Assembly (NCBI GenBank): GCA_035258605.1
Contig: DATFXD010000447.1
Span: 1-26,824, forward strand
Direction of reading: 5' to 3'
Length of the DNA: 26,824 nucleotides
DNA from: AWTP1-13 sp035258605
GTDB lineage: Bacteria > Pseudomonadota > Alphaproteobacteria > Rhizobiales > Hyphomicrobiaceae
Shown: positions 23,451 to 26,824 of the stretch, one piece after another
How positions within the stretch are numbered: position 1 is the first letter of the stretch
Layout: each line of letters starts with the position of its first letter
Notes under the pieces: model-generated
Databases searched by the model: none
What the model was told of the DNA's origin: nothing
The model's input: the letters and a program-made list of their open reading frames with translations, nothing else
Made by a program: the position numbers and the translations under genes

Positions 23451-24707
23451 ATGCGGCGCATCTACCATCAGTTCTATCTGACCATCATCGCCAGCCTGCT
23501 CGCCGTCGTGCTGGCGGCCGGCGCGCTGTGGCGCTTTGCGCCGAGCGAGACGCCGAGCGATCAAGCCTTCGAGATGGCCGGGGTGCTGATCGCGGCGCAC
23601 TTGGCGCCCGCCGCCGCCCCGTCCGCACAACAACAAGCCGCACTCGCCGAGTTGCGGGCCCAGCTCGGCGTCGACTTGGGCCTATTCGACGGCGAGGGTC
23701 GGTTGCTGGCGTCGGCGGGCGAGGCGGTGCCGCCGCCGGCCCGCCGTGGCGGCGGCTTGGTCTACGGCCGCCACGGCACCGCCTGGGTGATCCGCATACC
23801 CGATGGTCGCTGGCTGGTGGCGCGCCCGCCGCCGCGACAGCGCCGCCCGGTGCTGGGGGTCGTAGTGTTTCTCGCCGCCATCGCGCTGGTGGTTGCGGTC
23901 TGCGCCTACCCGCTGGTGCGCCGGCTGACGCGACGGCTCGAGCGCCTGCAGGCGGGCGTCGAATCGTTGGCGGCGGGCGATCTCAAGGCACGCGTCAAGG
24001 TCGAGGGCAAGGACGAGGTGGCCCGCCTGGCGGCAAGCTTCAATGGCGCGGCGCAGCGCATCGAGGAGCTGGTGGGTGCGCACAGGATGCTGCTTGCCAA
24101 TACCTCGCATGAACTGCGCACGCCGTTGGCCCGCATCCGGCTCGGCATCGAGCTGCTCGCGACCACAGCCGACCCGCGGCGCAAGGCGGAGCTGGAAAAG
24201 GACATCGCCGAGCTCGACGCCCTGATCGATGCAATTCTGTTGTCAAGCCGGCTCGATGCGGTCGACTGCGTCGACGGCGGCGAGGACGTCGACCTGCTTG
24301 CGGTCGCCGCCGAGGAGGCCGCGCGCTACGACCAGTGTAGCGTTGGCGGCGAGCCCGTGTTGGTGCGCGGTGACCCCATTCTGTTGCGGCGGATGGTGCG
24401 CAATCTGATCGATAACGCCGAGCAGCATGGGCAGGCGCCGATTGCGGTGGAGGTCAGCGGCAACGGCACGGCGGCAGCGCTATTGGTCTCAGACCACGGT
24501 GCCGGCATTGCGCCCGACGACCGCGAGCGGATTTTTACCCCGTTTTTCCGCGCCCGGGGACGTACCGTAGCGGCGGGAACCGGACTGGGCCTCACCTTGG
24601 TACGTCAGATCGCCCGTCAACATGGTGGCGATGCATCCGCGGCGGTGACCGCCTCGGGTCTCAATGCCATCCGCGTCGAGCTGCCGCGGTCGGGCGCGGC
24701 ACGCTGA
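23451..24707 (+). CDS. Membrane sensor histidine kinase
   Basis: This 418-residue kinase has TM1 (about 8-28), a periplasmic sensor region of roughly 100 residues with a Pro/Ala-rich middle, TM2 (about 133-156) and a HAMP linker (to about 206). The phosphorylation helix follows with His220 in NTSHELRTPLARIRLG, then an ATPase domain with N box LIDNAEQHG, G1 DHGAGIAP and G2 GTGLGLTL. A longer upstream open frame overlaps the regulator gene and is rejected; ATG at 23451 (or GTG one codon before) follows GAGGCGG. The layout with a Spy-like gene and an OmpR-type regulator suggests an envelope-stress or metal-responsive CpxA/RstB-like system. Confidence 0.92.
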   Translation: MRRIYHQFYLTIIASLLAVVLAAGALWRFAPSETPSDQAFEMAGVLIAAHLAPAAAPSAQQQAALAELRAQLGVDLGLFDGEGRLLASAGEAVPPPARRGGGLVYGRHGTAWVIRIPDGRWLVARPPPRQRRPVLGVVVFLAAIALVVAVCAYPLVRRLTRRLERLQAGVESLAAGDLKARVKVEGKDEVARLAASFNGAAQRIEELVGAHRMLLANTSHELRTPLARIRLGIELLATTADPRRKAELEKDIAELDALIDAILLSSRLDAVDCVDGGEDVDLLAVAAEEAARYDQCSVGGEPVLVRGDPILLRRMVRNLIDNAEQHGQAPIAVEVSGNGTAAALLVSDHGAGIAPDDRERIFTPFFRARGRTVAAGTGLGLTLVRQIARQHGGDASAAVTASGLNAIRVELPRSGAAR

Positions 24708-24884
24708 GGACACACTTCGAGTTGCCGTTTCGCGTGCCAACCAGCAAGCATCCCCTGGCCAGCCATCCAAACGCGCGGGCGTCAGAATGCTCAGGCAGCC
24801 TTCGTGCGGGTCTGCGTGGGCGCCGATCTTGGATGTTGGTCGGGAGAGAGGCGAGCATCGATGCGAGAGACTTGAGTGCCCGCT
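24708..24884. other. Short convergent gap at a composition change
   Basis: No gene and no clear terminator hairpin are seen in this 177-base gap between the kinase and the leftward hypothetical gene. From here to the right edge the sequence looks less extreme in GC and in third-position bias than the preceding genes, judged by eye. Confidence 0.35.
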
Positions 24885-25370
24885 TTAGCGTGCCGCAGGC
24901 AACCGGTCGTCGCGTGCCATGCGCTGCAGCGCAGCTCGCTTCAAGGCGTCTACGTCTCGGCTTTCCTCGCTGGCTACCGATAGCAGCGCGTTCGCGAGCC
25001 TGTAGCGTGCGTTGTCGATGTCGATTGCAACATCGCCGAAGGTGACTTCTATCTCGGCCCATGCTGCATCAAAGGCTTGCCCGATCGCCTTCAAGGCATC
25101 AGGTCCGAACGAGGCGCCATCGACGAGTTGTGCAGCACGCTTGCCTATTGGCGCTGGGGAACCGCGACCTCGGTCAACCGACAGCAACTGCGCTAGTCTC
25201 TCAACAAAGGCCTTTTCATGTAGTCGCTCAAGAACAGCTTTTTCATGTCGCAGCGCTTGCTCGGCTTCGGAGGTTTTGTCTCCCCTATCACTCGCTTCAT
25301 CAATCAATGCACGCGCTAGCGCGATGCGGCTTGTGCAAGCCGAGATTTGTTGGGGAAGGTCTAACGACAT
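24885..25370 (-). CDS. Hypothetical helical protein
   Basis: This is a 161-residue soluble protein of unknown function. It is predicted helical throughout, with a heptad-like charged N-terminal half (ALIDEASDRGDKTSEAEQAL, then RHEKAVLERLHEKAF). The C-terminal stretch IDNARYRLANALLSVASEE, then SRDVDALKRAALQRMA, resembles a hypothetical family I recall from Bradyrhizobium and relatives. The ATG has GAGG seven bases upstream. No signal peptide or membrane segment is visible. It converges with the sensor kinase gene and has no obvious operon partner. I do not recognise a function. Confidence 0.7.
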   Translation of the reverse strand: MSLDLPQQISACTSRIALARALIDEASDRGDKTSEAEQALRHEKAVLERLHEKAFVERLAQLLSVDRGRGSPAPIGKRAAQLVDGASFGPDALKAIGQAFDAAWAEIEVTFGDVAIDIDNARYRLANALLSVASEESRDVDALKRAALQRMARDDRLPAAR

Positions 25371-26040
25371 GGTGGTGCCTCAAGCACCTTGCTACCCGAA
25401 CGTTAGTGGAATGCATGCTCCGAGACCACGATCGTCTCTGTACGTTTACGTACCGACTGCGCCGCGCGCATTGCAGCGGCCGGATTGCGACCCAACTCGC
25501 GCTTGAGTGTTTTTCCGGATTGACGACCGGGTGCCCCTCCGGACGGGCCTTGAACCTGTAGCTGCTCTAGATTGTAGGCTGAAGATCTGGCGTCTCCTCC
25601 GAATGGCGTCAGGCGTCTCAGGCCTCGATGGCAGGCAGCATCGAGGCCTTTTTCATGTCCGGCCTCATGCCCGCTCATAGCCAATGCCGGCTACCGGCTC
25701 ACTGGCGCGACGTTGCCGGCTGGTAGGCGTTAGCGATGGCCTGCTGGCCTTCAGGCGACCTTTGTTCGGGGTACGTTTTGATGCCGACGCGTCCAAGGCA
25801 AAGCACGCTAGATGCGCGGGCGCTCTGCCCGACAGCAGCATTCACAACGGGCGAATGTGCAACCCTTGTCGCGCTTCTGCGACGCGCTGCACACGTGGTC
25901 GACGACCGCGGCCGCCGCCGGCACGGACGGCGTTTGGCTATGCATCTCTAATCGCTCAAATTTGTGGAAAGGGCGGATGTGCCACACGGTGGCTCTGAAC
26001 GAATCGTAGGAGGGAAACTTCGGCAGGCGGAGTCGAGAAA
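25371..26040. other. Gene-poor region
   Basis: These 670 bases have no open frame I can support. A leftward frame of about 90 codons (25403-25678) crosses the intrinsic terminator at 25621-25653 and is not convincing. A small inverted repeat GTACG-TTTA-CGTAC sits at 25440-25453. The region may hold decayed genes or a small RNA ending at the terminator. Confidence 0.4.
25621..25653 (+). terminator. Intrinsic terminator without an assigned gene
   Basis: A perfect 10-bp stem GGCCTCGATG/CATCGAGGCC with an 8-base loop is followed directly by TTTTT. It is the only textbook Rho-independent terminator I found in the window. It points rightward, but no rightward gene lies upstream until the kinase gene about 900 bases away, with a leftward gene in between. 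Confidence 0.85.
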
Positions 26041-26289
26041 ATGGACGTTCTCGTTTTGCTCGTTGTAACGGCTTGCGGTGCCCTAAGCTGGCCTGTTGTC
26101 GTAGTGCCAGCAGCCGGCGTGCTCCTCACCGCAATGTCCGCGCGTCGAAGGATTGAGATCGCTCGGACCTATCCTGACGTGGGCACTTCGCGCGTCTTGA
26201 TTGGCGCGCTCGTCCTGAGCTTAGCCAACAATACCGTGTTCAGTCTGCTTTCTTTCCTGGTCGGCCGCGCCGTCTCGCTCGTGCTTTGA
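26041..26289 (+). CDS. Small two-helix membrane protein
   Basis: This 82-residue protein is almost entirely two hydrophobic helices (about 3-32 and 50-80) separated by a basic loop SARRRIEIARTYPDVGTSR, so both ends probably face the same side of the inner membrane. GGCGGAG precedes the ATG by about 9 bases. The pattern GALSWPVVVVPAAGVLL together with NNTVFSLLSFLVGR recalls small hypothetical proteins of Rhizobiales genomes, but I cannot name a family. It has no evident operon partner. Function unknown. Confidence 0.6.
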   Translation: MDVLVLLVVTACGALSWPVVVVPAAGVLLTAMSARRRIEIARTYPDVGTSRVLIGALVLSLANNTVFSLLSFLVGRAVSLVL

Positions 26290-26824
26290 GCGGGGCTTGT
26301 GCCGCATCGATCAAGTAAGCGCGCCAGCCAACGCGGAATGGCTGTCCGTCAGCTCCAACTGTACCAACGCTGCGGTACCTTGCTTGTGCGCCGCAACGCA
26401 CCCCGCGCGTGTGACGTTGTCTATGGCCTCGTAAGCTGCTCAGCGGGGCTGCGATCAAGGGATCTCAGGGCTTAGGGATCACCAGCAGGTCCTGCGTCTC
26501 GGCCAAATCCGGTAGTTTTCACGGGCCGGCGCCATTGTCCGCGCGCAACACCGACCTGTTCCTTGGCAGACATGTTTCAGCCATGCTTCGGGGGGTGCGC
26601 CTCCGGCGTTGTTGCGGGCTCATCTCCATCGATGGATCAGCACCCGCAAATCGGGCAATCAACAGCCCCGGTCGGCGGGGCCACAGTCAGGGCGCGTACC
26701 GCGCGAGAAGACTGCCCTTAATGCCCTAGTCTCAGACTTCCGGCTAAGTTGAACCCGTAGCGGCTCTAGGGTCTATGAAACACATGGGCTCCCAGGTGAT
26801 CCGCCATGAAGCTTTTATCAACGA
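26290..26824. other. Right-edge region without a convincing gene
   Basis: I see no supported gene in these 535 bases. At the edge two short frames remain open: a rightward one from ATG 26807 with AGGTGA upstream (only six codons visible), and a leftward one ending at a stop at 26744-26746 (about 26 codons visible). Neither can be judged without more sequence. Confidence 0.4.

Noticed and set aside
25440..25453. GTACG-TTTA-CGTAC inverted repeat
   Set aside because: Short palindromes of this size occur by chance, and no gene start or second copy is nearby.
25403..25684. Leftward frame of about 90 codons
   Set aside because: It crosses a perfect intrinsic terminator on the other strand, has no good ribosome-binding site and no recognisable fold.
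26461..26520. Leftward peptide ending DLLVIPKP before a stop near 26475
   Set aside because: It looks like the tail of a protein, but an in-frame stop lies only 18 codons upstream; too short to support as a pseudogene.

Overview
The window is high-GC, gene-dense DNA that looks like an alphaproteobacterial chromosome. The evidence is the type-A RNase P RNA and a set of alicyclic-acid genes whose closest match from memory is the Rhodopseudomonas palustris ali/bad set. I cannot name the genus; no database search was possible.

Region 1 (1-11842) is a catabolic and uptake cluster for a cyclohexanecarboxylate-type ring acid. A leftward operon carries aliB (acyl-CoA dehydrogenase), a badK-like hydratase, badH (hydroxyacyl-CoA dehydrogenase) and aliA (CoA ligase, cut by the left edge). 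Divergent from it are a TetR regulator and badI (2-ketocyclohexanecarboxyl-CoA hydrolase, very characteristic). Together they spell the complete route ring acid -> CoA thioester -> ring alkene -> hydroxy -> keto -> ring-opened pimeloyl-CoA. A 22-bp palindrome overlapping a leftward promoter lies in the divergent gap and is the likely TetR operator. Downstream of badI follow a branched-chain-amino-acid-type ABC importer (livKHMGF layout), a small tautomerase and an SMP-30-type lactonase.

Region 2 (11964-12388) is rnpB, the RNase P RNA, a housekeeping landmark separating two catabolic blocks.

Region 3 (12472-21310) is a second oxidative block. It holds a Baeyer-Villiger monooxygenase paired with an SDR, a DUF2189 membrane protein, a metallo-beta-lactamase-fold hydrolase with a luciferase-like (LLM) oxidoreductase, and divergently another LLM protein, an alpha/beta hydrolase and an SDR-fold protein lacking most of the usual catalytic residues. 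The enzyme classes fit oxidation of a cyclic or terpenoid alcohol/ketone to lactones and then hydroxy acids, but the substrate is unknown.

Region 4 (21376-24707) has a small cupin resembling manganese hydroxynitrile lyases and a CpxP/Spy-like, response regulator, histidine kinase operon with a CpxR-like tandem box in its leader.

Region 5 (24708-26824) is gene-poor and less strongly biased in base composition. It has a conserved-looking hypothetical protein, an orphan intrinsic terminator, a two-helix small membrane protein and long stretches with no convincing gene.
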